Source: CAZMZF01 sp964570765 (lineage in GTDB: Bacteria > Zixibacteria > MSB-5A5 > RBG-16-43-9). Taken from it: 64,000 nucleotides of DNA. Shown in pieces: positions 1-8,176 of this stretch; position 1 is the stretch's first letter; each line of letters opens with the position of its first letter. The notes under the pieces are model-generated. The model did no database searches. It was not told the DNA's origin and saw only the letters and a program-made list of their open reading frames with translations. The translations under genes and the position numbers were made by a program. The DNA is taken from positions 1 to 64,000 of the forward strand of contig CAZMZF010000004.1 of NCBI GenBank assembly GCA_964570765.1. The letters run 5' to 3'.

Positions 1-167
1 AACAGGACATTTTAACTTTGCAGAAATTAGGATATTTTAATCTTGCTATAACATTAAACTATTTTTTAATTGACAACCATCATTAAGAATATTAACTTTT
101 AAAAAATTTTATCGGGTTTTAGCACCATAAATATCCAAATCTGGATACGGAGGAAAGGAGGTAATCT

Positions 168-470
168 ATGTGGGCTTTGAAGATACTTTTAATCCTGGTG
201 ATAATTATGATTTTAATTGGCTTCTCTATATATAACTCCGGTGAATATGTCTCGGTCAATCTCTTTGGCTATCAATATTCTGGAGTGCCAATGATTATCG
301 TAGCATACTGGTCTTTAGTAATCGGGATGTTCATCTCTTTCCTGTTAGGGGTATCTTATTACCTGCGAATTCAAGCAGAGCTAAGAGAACAAAGAAAAGA
401 AAATGCAAGGCTGACCGAGGAAATAACCACTCTCAGAAATCTACCATTAGAAGAAGAAAAGATGGAATAA
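168..470 (+). CDS. lapA: LapA-domain (DUF1049) inner-membrane protein
   Basis: A 100-residue protein with two hydrophobic segments (about residues 4-22 and 42-65) and a charged, coiled-coil-like C-terminal tail, the standard layout of LapA/DUF1049 proteins. In proteobacteria LapA works with LapB in coordinating lipopolysaccharide assembly at the inner membrane. The start is supported by a very strong Shine-Dalgarno, AAGGAGGT at 155-162. The next gene is LapB-like, which strengthens the assignment. Length and topology are normal for the family. The family call is confident; the exact role in this lineage is inferred from enterobacteria. Confidence 0.82.
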   Translation: MWALKILLILVIIMILIGFSIYNSGEYVSVNLFGYQYSGVPMIIVAYWSLVIGMFISFLLGVSYYLRIQAELREQRKENARLTEEITTLRNLPLEEEKME

Positions 471-538
471 AATTTTAATAACGAATAGCTAATAGCGAAT
501 GACGAATATCTGACATCGAACAGCTAAGTGGAGGTAAC

Positions 539-1690
539 GTGAGCTCTTCTCATATCATTTCGATTTTTGCAGTTAGTTTGCTTATCTTGATTCTTATTGC
601 TTACTTCCTGTCAAAATCCAAAAGAAAAGGCGACAAGCCAGCTCAGAGGTTATATCTTGAAGCTTTAAAAGCTTTAGTCTCGGGTGAGGATAAAGTAGCC
701 TTTCAGAGATTTAAACAGGTGGTGACTGAGGATACGGACAATGTGGATGCTTATTTAAAATTAGGAGACCTTTTCCGTAAAAGAGGGCAGATCGAAAAAG
801 CTCTCCAGGTTCATAATGAGCTTACTTTAAGGTATGGACTTTCGGATGAAACCCGGATTGAGATCCTCAAGAGCTTAGCAGAAGATTATTTAGAGGCAAA
901 GGATTGGGAGAAGGGCGTTTCGATTTTGAATGATATTCTTAAATTAGATCATCCTAATTTATGGGCGAAGAGAAAGCTTTTAACCTGTTATGAAGAACTT
1001 TCTTCCTGGGAGGAGGCATCCAGGTTCAGAGAGGAGTTAGCTAAAGATAAATCTGAAAAAGAGAGAAGTTACCCTGTTTTAGCTTTATACCAAGTATTTC
1101 AAGGAAATGAGCTTGCCGGAAAGGGGGAATATCATAAAGCCAGACTTTGTTATAAAGAGGCATTAAACTACGATGATAAATGTGTGCCAGCCTATCTTTA
1201 TTTAGGGGAAGCTTATATTGCAGACCGGAGACCAGAGGATGCTATAACCTACTGGAGAAAGCTCTTAGAAACAGTACCCCAGAGTGGATATTTAATATTC
1301 GATCGGTTAGAAGAAACCTTATTTGAGATTGGAAGTTACAGCGAGATGGCTGAAATCTATAACCGGCTCTTAAAGGATAATCCTAAGGATATAAAAGCAT
1401 TACAGGCTCTGGCAATTATCTACGAGAAAAAGGGTAGATTTGAAGTAGCACAGCAAAATTATAAAACTATCTTAGAGATAGACCCTAATTACCTGCCGGC
1501 ACATCTTAATCTTATAAAAATCTACCAGGAAACCGGTCAACTTGACAAAGCTCAGATTGTAATAGATGAGCTTTCTACAAAATTAGGGAAAAGAGGGGAA
1601 TTTTTCATCTGTTCTAAATGCGGGCATAAGTCTGAAGAGCCTTTATGGAAATGCCCGAATTGTCAGGAATGGAATAGCTTTAATATCTAA
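539..1690 (+). CDS. lapB: LapB/YciM-like TPR protein with C-terminal rubredoxin-type zinc motif
   Basis: A 383-residue protein with one N-terminal membrane anchor (residues 5-24), a long series of TPR helices (about 45-345) and a terminal metal motif: Cys358-x2-Cys361 and Cys372-x2-Cys375. This anchor-TPR-rubredoxin order is diagnostic of LapB (YciM), which in E. coli restrains LpxC through FtsH and coordinates LPS assembly. Translation starts at GTG 539 behind GGAGG. It lies directly downstream of the LapA-like gene, the usual pairing. About the expected length (E. coli 389). The regulatory target here is inferred, not visible. Confidence 0.85.
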   Translation: MSSSHIISIFAVSLLILILIAYFLSKSKRKGDKPAQRLYLEALKALVSGEDKVAFQRFKQVVTEDTDNVDAYLKLGDLFRKRGQIEKALQVHNELTLRYGLSDETRIEILKSLAEDYLEAKDWEKGVSILNDILKLDHPNLWAKRKLLTCYEELSSWEEASRFREELAKDKSEKERSYPVLALYQVFQGNELAGKGEYHKARLCYKEALNYDDKCVPAYLYLGEAYIADRRPEDAITYWRKLLETVPQSGYLIFDRLEETLFEIGSYSEMAEIYNRLLKDNPKDIKALQALAIIYEKKGRFEVAQQNYKTILEIDPNYLPAHLNLIKIYQETGQLDKAQIVIDELSTKLGKRGEFFICSKCGHKSEEPLWKCPNCQEWNSFNI

Positions 1691-1699
1691 TCATCTTAA

Positions 1700-2716
1700 A
1701 TGGACTTCAGGAGCATACTTACTATAATCAGAATATTATTATCAGGACTGATTTTATTCTGTTCCTCCGCAGTCGGTCAAGCATTAAATACGGCCATAAG
1801 CTACTATAATCAGGGAGATTTCAAATCCGCTCAGGAAGAGTTGCGGAGTTATTTAGAATCAAATCCTTCTGATTACGAAGCTTTATATTATGCAGGTAAA
1901 TTAGAAGGGGATGCGGAAAAATCGGTTGGATATTTCAAGAAGGTCTGGAAAAGCTCCTCCAAAGTTAAGAGAGAGGAGTCAGCTTTAGAACTCTGCTGGT
2001 ATTATCAAACCGAGGGGTTAAACGATTCTCTACTTTCGCTTTGCTTTGAGTTTAAAAAAAGTTTTCCCCGGAGCGCTTTTTTACCACAGATATTGTGGTT
2101 AGAGAGCAAGACTTATTTCTCTACCGGCAGAACGGACCAAGCCTTGAAAGGGTTTAAAAATATAGTTGATCTTTATCCTCTTTCTTTCTGGTCAGCTCTG
2201 GCCCAGCTGGGGAGAGGGGAAATTTATTTTTCTCTGGGGGAATTTGATAAGAGCATAAAAGAATATAATAAGGTAATGGATGAATATGCAGAGACGGAAG
2301 CTTTTCCTTTGACTCTTGCAGAAATCTATCGTTTGTTTGAGAGTTCTGGAGACAAAAATAAGGCAATTCTTTATTTGAACCTTTATAAAGAGAAATTCCC
2401 GGAAGGGATAGATTCAGAAAGTCAGATTTTAACTGAAGATATTGTTCCAGAAAAAAAATCAGGTGACGCAGAGAAATTGACCGGGACAAAATATACCGTG
2501 CAAATAGGTGTGTTCTCCAATAAGGTAAACGCAGCTAAGATCATGAAAGAATTGAAATCCAGAGGATACAAGCCAGAGCAAAATTATAAGACCATTCAAA
2601 CTAAGAAGTATATGGTGATTCAGGTTGGCGCTTTTGATTCCCTATCAGAGGCTCAAAAACTAAGGGAGAAACTGGAGCAGGAGATGGGGGAAGTTTATAA
2701 TATCGTGATCAAGTAA
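1700..2716 (+). CDS. Secreted TPR protein with C-terminal SPOR domain
   Basis: A 338-residue protein with a signal peptide (about 1-26, cleavage after VGQA), TPR-like helical repeats (27-250) and a C-terminal SPOR domain (about 262-338, with YTVQIGVFSNKVNAAKIMKE and YMVIQVGAFDS). SPOR domains bind denuded peptidoglycan glycan strands, often at division sites, so the product probably acts in the periplasm on or near the wall. It follows the lapB-like gene by 9 bp and precedes mutS by 48 bp, so co-transcription is likely. No catalytic domain is visible. The Shine-Dalgarno is weak. Confidence 0.75.
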   Translation: MDFRSILTIIRILLSGLILFCSSAVGQALNTAISYYNQGDFKSAQEELRSYLESNPSDYEALYYAGKLEGDAEKSVGYFKKVWKSSSKVKREESALELCWYYQTEGLNDSLLSLCFEFKKSFPRSAFLPQILWLESKTYFSTGRTDQALKGFKNIVDLYPLSFWSALAQLGRGEIYFSLGEFDKSIKEYNKVMDEYAETEAFPLTLAEIYRLFESSGDKNKAILYLNLYKEKFPEGIDSESQILTEDIVPEKKSGDAEKLTGTKYTVQIGVFSNKVNAAKIMKELKSRGYKPEQNYKTIQTKKYMVIQVGAFDSLSEAQKLREKLEQEMGEVYNIVIK

Positions 2717-2764
2717 CATTTTTTGAAATATAACCTGCCCCAAAATCTTTTCAAGCTATAAAAG

Positions 2765-5368
2765 ATGGAAAAATTCTCAACCCCTTTGATGGAACAATAT
2801 AACAAGATCAAAAGCCAGCATCCGGATGAGATCATTTTTTTCCGAATGGGAGATTTCTATGAGATGTTCGGTGAAGATGCCAAAATTGCTTCCAGGATCC
2901 TGGGAATAGCCTTAACTTCCAGAGCACATGGTAAGATGGAAAGAGTTCCCTTAGCTGGTGTTCCCTATCATTCAGCAGAAAAATATCTGACTAAATTATT
3001 AAAAGCCGGGAAGAAGGTGGTGGTATGCGAACAGACTGAAGACCCCAAAAAAGCCAAAGGATTAGTGAAGAGGGAAATCGTAGAGATAATCACTCCAGGG
3101 ACGATAACTTTGGATCAAGCTCTGGATAGTCAGGAGAATAATTACCTGGTTAGTCTTTTCGAGAGTAAGGAAAAATATGGGTTGGGCTTAGTTGACCTTT
3201 CTACGGGCGAGTTTAAAATAGATGAAGTTTTCCCGGAGAAACTTTCGGAGATGCTGAACACTCTTGCTCCTTCAGAGATATTAATTCCAGAGGAATGGGA
3301 GCAGAATAAAAAAGAGAGTTTGAAAAATGGCATAAATTTTAATTTCACTTTAACTCCCCTGGAAAGCTGGAAATTCTCCTATGATTTTGCTTTTAGGCTT
3401 TTAACCGAACATTTTAAGACCTCCTCCTTAGAAGGATTCGGTGTCCAGGACTTGAAATTGGGTATCTGCTCAGCCGGAGCAATTTTATCTTATCTGAATC
3501 AAACCAAAAAGACTTTTATCTTGCATATAAATAATATCTCGAAAATTTTTAACTCTGAGGAGATGTTCTTAGATACAAATACTATTCGCAATCTGGAATT
3601 GCTTTCTTCTTTTTCGACCAGGGATAAAGAAAACACCCTTTTTTCTCTTATAAACAAGACAAGAACACCTATGGGCGCCAGGCTTTTGAAAAACTGGATC
3701 ATAAAGCCTCTTTTGAATTTACAAAAGATAAAAGAACGCCAGGAGGGGATTAAAGAGTTTTTTGATAATAAAAACTTATTCGATGAAATAGAAAAGAAAC
3801 TGGAATCTATTTCTGACTTAGAAAGGTTAAGTGGCAAGTTAGGTTATGGAAAAGCTAATCCAAAAGACCTCATAGGGATAAAAGAATCACTTAAAGTTAT
3901 GCCTGAAATCAAGAACATTCTTAAAGATGCAAACTCTTTCATCCTTAAAGAGATCATTAATACTATTCCAGAAATCTCAGACATATTAAATCTAATTGAG
4001 AATTCCATGGTTGAAGATCCTCCTCTGGTTTTGACTGAAGGCGGGATTATCAAGAAAGGTTATGACCAGGAACTGGATGCTCTTAAGAAAGAGGTCTCTG
4101 ATAATAAAAACTGGATTGCTCATTTAGAGAAAAATGATAAGGAGAGAACTGGTATTCCATCTTTAAAGGTCGGGTTCAATCAGATATTTGGATATTATAT
4201 TGAGGTTACCCGGCATCATCTATCAAAGGTGCCTTTAGATTATATAAGAAAACAGACGATGGTCAATGCAGAAAGGTTTGTAACGCCTGAGCTAAAGGAG
4301 AGGGAAGCAAAGATAGTTGGCGCTGAAGAGAAAATCTTTCAAATGGAATATGAGCTTTTTCTCAAGGTGAGGGACCAGGTTGCCAGAAGAACTAAGGACA
4401 TTCAACTCTGCGCAGAGATAATTGCCCGGCTGGATTTACTCTTATCATTTTCCAGGGTGGCAAAAGAAAATGATTATATCCTTCCTGAGGTAAAGGATGG
4501 AGATGAGATTATTATTGAAGAGGGGAGACATCCAGTTATCGAACAGGTTCTGGATTACGGGGCATTTATTCCCAATGATACTAAAATAGGTGAGGATGAA
4601 AGGATTCATATAATCACCGGACCAAATATGGCTGGGAAATCTACTTATCTACGTCAGGTTGGTCTTTTAGTCCTTTTAGCTCAGATCGGCTCCTTTATTC
4701 CAGCGAAAAAAGCCAGAATCGGAATCGTTGACCGCATCTTTACACGGGTAGGAGCTATGGATAATATCGCTTTAGGACAGAGCACTTTCTTAGTTGAAAT
4801 GAACGAGACCGCTAATATCTTGAATAACGCTACCTCAAAAAGTCTTATCCTCTTAGATGAGATCGGCAGAGGAACTTCTACTTTTGATGGGCTTTCTATA
4901 GCCTGGGCTGTAACTGAATATCTGCATAATAGTGAGAAGGTTTGTGCCAAGACATTATTTGCCACCCATTATCATGAGTTGACCGAGCTGGCAAAATTTT
5001 TGCCTAAGGTCAGAAACTATAATGTAGCAGTCAAGGAATGGGAAGATGAGGTGATTTTCTTGAGGAAGATTGTTCCGGGAGGTTGTGATGATAGTTACGG
5101 CATTCAGGTGGCACGTTTAGCCGGGATACCAAAAACCGTTTTGGAGAGAGCTAAGGAGATTTTAGCTGAGCTGGAATCAGGCGAGCTTTCTTATGAAAAA
5201 TTACCCAAGCCTAAGACAGAGCAACTCATTAAAGATTTTCAGTTGAGCTTTTTCTCACCTAAACAGAGCTTGATTTGTGATGAGCTTAAGAAAATTGAGA
5301 TTGAGAAATTAACTCCCTTAGAAGCGTTGAATAAGTTGGAAGAGCTGAAGAATAAATTAAAGGAATGA
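2765..5368 (+). CDS. mutS: DNA mismatch repair protein MutS
   Basis: An 867-residue MutS1-type protein. The mismatch-contacting F-x-E motif is in GDFYEMF (Phe31, Glu33). The C-terminal ABC-type ATPase has Walker A GPNMAGKST (about residues 618-626) and Walker B ILLDEIGRGTSTFDG (about 695-710). The last 60 residues hold the helix-turn-helix and dimerisation helices (GIPKTVLERAKEILAELE). It recognises mismatches and small loops and recruits MutL; no mutL lies in the window. Full length for the family (E. coli 853). Start ATG 2765. Confidence 0.97.
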   Translation: MEKFSTPLMEQYNKIKSQHPDEIIFFRMGDFYEMFGEDAKIASRILGIALTSRAHGKMERVPLAGVPYHSAEKYLTKLLKAGKKVVVCEQTEDPKKAKGLVKREIVEIITPGTITLDQALDSQENNYLVSLFESKEKYGLGLVDLSTGEFKIDEVFPEKLSEMLNTLAPSEILIPEEWEQNKKESLKNGINFNFTLTPLESWKFSYDFAFRLLTEHFKTSSLEGFGVQDLKLGICSAGAILSYLNQTKKTFILHINNISKIFNSEEMFLDTNTIRNLELLSSFSTRDKENTLFSLINKTRTPMGARLLKNWIIKPLLNLQKIKERQEGIKEFFDNKNLFDEIEKKLESISDLERLSGKLGYGKANPKDLIGIKESLKVMPEIKNILKDANSFILKEIINTIPEISDILNLIENSMVEDPPLVLTEGGIIKKGYDQELDALKKEVSDNKNWIAHLEKNDKERTGIPSLKVGFNQIFGYYIEVTRHHLSKVPLDYIRKQTMVNAERFVTPELKEREAKIVGAEEKIFQMEYELFLKVRDQVARRTKDIQLCAEIIARLDLLLSFSRVAKENDYILPEVKDGDEIIIEEGRHPVIEQVLDYGAFIPNDTKIGEDERIHIITGPNMAGKSTYLRQVGLLVLLAQIGSFIPAKKARIGIVDRIFTRVGAMDNIALGQSTFLVEMNETANILNNATSKSLILLDEIGRGTSTFDGLSIAWAVTEYLHNSEKVCAKTLFATHYHELTELAKFLPKVRNYNVAVKEWEDEVIFLRKIVPGGCDDSYGIQVARLAGIPKTVLERAKEILAELESGELSYEKLPKPKTEQLIKDFQLSFFSPKQSLICDELKKIEIEKLTPLEALNKLEELKNKLKE

Positions 5369-5374
5369 ATAATA

Positions 5375-6319
5375 GTGGACAGTAAACAGGGAAGAAAGAA
5401 ACGTGTGCTCGTCGGGTCCCCTGACCCGACGAGGAAAATCGAAGTAGAAACAGCCTTGACATCAGAGACTAAACCCTTTAGAGATAGAGTCTCAAAAGAA
5501 GATGAAGAGTTTTTTGCAGAATATTTTAAAACAAGAGGATACCTATGCACAAAGTTAGATAAGGATAATCAACAGAAACCTTCAGATAGTCCTAAAACAC
5601 CAGATTATCTATTAGAAAAAGAAGGGTTAAAAATTTATTGTGAAATAAAGAGTATGTTTGAACAAAAGGAGTTTGCGAAAGCGGATGAAGTTGCAGATAG
5701 ACTGTTCAGCAGACTAGAAGAACTACCATATCCGTATTATTTCAAATTGCGAATAAAAAATGAAGCCCAATTATCTTCAAAAGAAGAAAAGTCAATAGCA
5801 GATTTAGTAGCAAATAAACTTCAAAAATTGGGAAATAAATGTTCCTTTCCACTGAAATTAGACATCGGAGTTAGAGAAGTAGAGATTGAATTGGTAGATT
5901 TAAACACAGAAGGTCAACTAAGGAGGTACTTCTTTCAGGCGCCACTTAATCGAGGGGTAGAGTTAAGAAATACACAAAGGTTACTAAACTATATCAAGAA
6001 TTCATCGAAGAAGTTTAAAAATTGCGCTACGAAAGGCAACTCTTATGTTTTAATTGTATTTTATCATCACGTAAATTTAAATAGAAAACCGAAAGCTTTC
6101 TATGCGTATTTAAAAGGAATAATAGCACCAGACAAGAATACCACAATTAGTGCAATAGCTTTATGTGAGAGAAGGGAGAGATTCATTGTTTTTCATAATC
6201 CTTACACTAAATACCCTTTAGACCTGAAAGTCTTTGCCAATAAAGATAATAAACAGTATATATCTAAAGAGATTAAACCTGATAAGATAGAATTTGATTT
6301 TGTGGGGAGCGAGGTTTAA
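5375..6319 (+). CDS. Hypothetical protein with a PD-(D/E)xK nuclease-like motif
   Basis: A 314-residue protein I do not recognise by name. Around residues 70-90 it carries TPDYLLEKEGLKIYCEIKSM, which fits the PD-x(n)-(E)xK active-site pattern of restriction-endonuclease-fold proteins; upstream helix EDEEFFAEYFKTRGY would be the usual preceding helix. The start used is GTG 5375 behind AAGGA, 6 bp after the mutS stop. Residues about 12-20 are encoded by a perfect palindrome (5408-5433), so the true N-terminus may lie further downstream. Its place beside mutS suggests DNA processing but may be chance. Function unknown. Confidence 0.6.
   Translation: MDSKQGRKKRVLVGSPDPTRKIEVETALTSETKPFRDRVSKEDEEFFAEYFKTRGYLCTKLDKDNQQKPSDSPKTPDYLLEKEGLKIYCEIKSMFEQKEFAKADEVADRLFSRLEELPYPYYFKLRIKNEAQLSSKEEKSIADLVANKLQKLGNKCSFPLKLDIGVREVEIELVDLNTEGQLRRYFFQAPLNRGVELRNTQRLLNYIKNSSKKFKNCATKGNSYVLIVFYHHVNLNRKPKAFYAYLKGIIAPDKNTTISAIALCERRERFIVFHNPYTKYPLDLKVFANKDNKQYISKEIKPDKIEFDFVGSEV
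5408..5433. repeat. Perfect 11-bp inverted repeat inside an ORF
   Basis: CTCGTCGGGTC and GACCCGACGAG flank a 4-nt loop. The core TCGGGT-CCCTGACCCGA recurs at 19481-19498 with one change, so this is a dispersed element that here lies within the first codons of the nuclease-like ORF. Confidence 0.75.
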
Positions 6320-6374
6320 AAAGTTTTCTTAGTTCGTGTGGGAATTATCCGCCACAGGTGGACCGCGCAGAATT

Positions 6375-6400
6375 GGTTCGGGAAATCCAATTCCCGAACC
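6375..6400. repeat. 10-bp inverted repeat in the gap before the outer-membrane barrel gene
   Basis: GGTTCGGGAA and TTCCCGAACC separated by 6 nt. No U-tract follows, so it reads as a dispersed palindrome rather than an intrinsic terminator. It is followed by another partly palindromic stretch (about 6411-6445). Confidence 0.6.
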
Positions 6401-6458
6401 AACCCAAAAATCCCCTCTCCTTTGTAAGAGAAGGGCAAGGGAGAGGTTATTCCAGAAA

Positions 6459-6485
6459 GTAGAGACGCATTCAATGCGTCTCTAC
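6459..6485. repeat. REP-like palindrome, GTAGAGACGC family, copy 1
   Basis: Perfect 13-bp arms (GTAGAGACGCATT / AATGCGTCTCTAC) around one base. The same element, with its flanking CCAGAAA, is present in inverted orientation at 19378-19405, and a degenerate copy is at 30493-30520. Both ends carry the GTAG tetranucleotide typical of REP sequences. Confidence 0.8.
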
Positions 6486-6523
6486 AAAAAAATCTAAATT
6501 TTTAAACTTTTTTTACCGAACTA

Positions 6524-6552
6524 TTGACAAGATGGAATGTATATATTATAAT
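6524..6552 (+). promoter_or_regulatory. Sigma-70-type promoter for the outer-membrane barrel gene
   Basis: TTGACA (6524-6529), 17-bp spacer, TATAAT (6547-6552): a perfect consensus match, about 45 bp before the start codon at 6598. It suggests strong constitutive expression. Confidence 0.85.
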
Positions 6553-6597
6553 CAGACAACTTTGGTTGACCTTTAACCTTTTTTGAAGGAGATTAAG

Positions 6598-7245
6598 ATG
6601 AGAAAGTTCAAAATCGTTATACTGATAGTCTTGGGTTTGTCATTCTCAATTACATCAGCTCAGGCTCAATTCCTGGGTCAGCTTTCTACTGCTCGCACTC
6701 TGCCAGTTGGGAGTTATGATTTAGGAGGGTATTTTGGAGTATATGAAGATGCCTTTGCTTTCTTTGGACAGTTTAGAGGAGGAGTAGCAGATTATTTTGA
6801 TTTAGGGATGAAATTAGGAGTGATCAGTTTTGATCCAGAGTTTGGAGAGAGCAGTCAAGGAATTATTTTAGGAGGAGATTTTAAATACCAGATTTTAGAT
6901 GCAAAGCTCAAAGACCCTTTTGACCTGTCGATTGGAGCTGGATTGGAGTTTTTCAGTTTAAGTGATTTTAATACTTTCTCTTTTGGTGCAAATTTCTGCG
7001 GGTCCAAAGACTTCCCCTTGGCAAAAGGAAGGATTATCTCCCCCTATGGTCGGCTGAATTTAAGAGGACAAAGGGAACACTTTGATGCCGGGTCTCGGTG
7101 GAATGATCATGCCGACACAGATTTTAAAGTGGGTCTAAATCCGGGAGTAAGCTTAAAGGTTTCTAATAATTTTCAAATATTAGGTGAGCTACAGTTTGAC
7201 GAGAATTTTGGCTTCATTGGAGGAGTAACTTATTCTTTTTATTAA
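6598..7245 (+). CDS. Outer-membrane beta-barrel-like protein
   Basis: A 215-residue protein with a clear signal peptide (residues 1-24, cleavage at TSAQA-QF) followed by alternating hydrophobic/polar strands rich in Gly and aromatics and a C-terminal aromatic residue (GGVTYSFY), the pattern of small outer-membrane beta barrels. I chose ATG 6598 because AAGGAG lies 5 bp upstream; an in-frame TTG at 6583 would put that Shine-Dalgarno inside the gene. A consensus promoter precedes it and a terminator follows, so it is a single-gene unit. Specific substrate or role unknown. Confidence 0.7.
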   Translation: MRKFKIVILIVLGLSFSITSAQAQFLGQLSTARTLPVGSYDLGGYFGVYEDAFAFFGQFRGGVADYFDLGMKLGVISFDPEFGESSQGIILGGDFKYQILDAKLKDPFDLSIGAGLEFFSLSDFNTFSFGANFCGSKDFPLAKGRIISPYGRLNLRGQREHFDAGSRWNDHADTDFKVGLNPGVSLKVSNNFQILGELQFDENFGFIGGVTYSFY

Positions 7246-7267
7246 TCTCAAGCAATTCTATTTTAGC

Positions 7268-7310
7268 AAAGCTCTGGTTTTTACAAGTTATTCTTGACCA
7301 CCAGAGCTTT
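7268..7310 (+). terminator. Intrinsic terminator after the barrel gene
   Basis: Arms AAAGCTCTGGT (from 7268) and ACCAGAGCTTT (to 7310) followed by TTCGTTTT. It separates the barrel gene from uppP. Confidence 0.8.
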
Positions 7311-7358
7311 TTCGTTTTACTTATTAACGAGTATTAAAATGAAAAGGAGAATGTTAAA

Positions 7359-8162
7359 TTGGATTGGATTAATGTAATTATCTTAGGAATTGTTCAAGGA
7401 CTAACAGAGTTTTTACCTATTTCCAGCTCCGGGCATCTGGTCTTAACTGAGAAAATATTTAATATTCATACAGAGAATATTTATTTAGAGGTATTTTTAC
7501 ATTTTGGCACTTTTATGGCAGTGGTTATTGTATTCTGGAAAGATATATTAGGGATAATAAAAGCACTCTGGAAGAAAATATTTGCTAAGGAAGAAGTAAT
7601 TGGTTCAGTTAATTACGTTAACCTTTTTCTCTGCCTTTTAATCGGCTCTGTGCCAGCCGGGATTTTGGGGATGTTATTTAAGAACTTTGTAGAAAGTTCT
7701 TTTAAAAGCACTCAATTTGTGTCCATAATGCTCATTATCACCGGAATTTTTCTTTTCCTAACCAGGTTCTCCAAAACAAAGAAAAACTCAGTTGGTTTTT
7801 TAGATTCTCTGATAATTGGATTAGCACAAGGACTGGCTTTGCTCCCTGGCATTTCCAGGTCTGGCTGGACCATCGGCGCAGGGCTTTTCAGAGGGGTAAA
7901 AGGAACAAAGGTGGCTGAGTTTTCTTTTCTTTTATCTCTACCTGCAATTTTAGGAGCATCAGTTTTGAAGTTAAAGGAAAGTATAGGTCAAAATTTACCT
8001 TCTAAGACAATGGCACTTTATCTTTCAGGAGCTTTGTTTGCTTTTCTCTTAGGGTATCTTACAATTAAATTTATGCTGCGGATTCTAAAAAAAGGCAAAT
8101 TGGAATACTTTGGTTATTATTGTATTATAATAGGGATTCTCAGTTTGATTTTCCTGAGATAA
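7359..8162 (+). CDS. uppP: Undecaprenyl-diphosphatase UppP (BacA)
   Basis: A 267-residue polytopic membrane protein with both family signatures: GLTEFLPISSSGHLVL near the N-terminus and LLPGISRSGWTIGAGLFRG near residue 165. It dephosphorylates undecaprenyl diphosphate to regenerate the lipid carrier for peptidoglycan and surface polysaccharide synthesis. The start codon is TTG 7359 with AAGGAG upstream. Full length for the family (about 270). It sits 14 bp before a heptosyltransferase fusion gene, so the two are probably one envelope operon. Confidence 0.95.
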   Translation: MDWINVIILGIVQGLTEFLPISSSGHLVLTEKIFNIHTENIYLEVFLHFGTFMAVVIVFWKDILGIIKALWKKIFAKEEVIGSVNYVNLFLCLLIGSVPAGILGMLFKNFVESSFKSTQFVSIMLIITGIFLFLTRFSKTKKNSVGFLDSLIIGLAQGLALLPGISRSGWTIGAGLFRGVKGTKVAEFSFLLSLPAILGASVLKLKESIGQNLPSKTMALYLSGALFAFLLGYLTIKFMLRILKKGKLEYFGYYCIIIGILSLIFLR

Positions 8163-8176
8163 GTAAGAGCTGAAAG

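Noticed and set aside
2154..2489. 111-residue minus-strand ORF
   Set aside because: Shadow of the TPR-SPOR gene; no start signal, no family resemblance.
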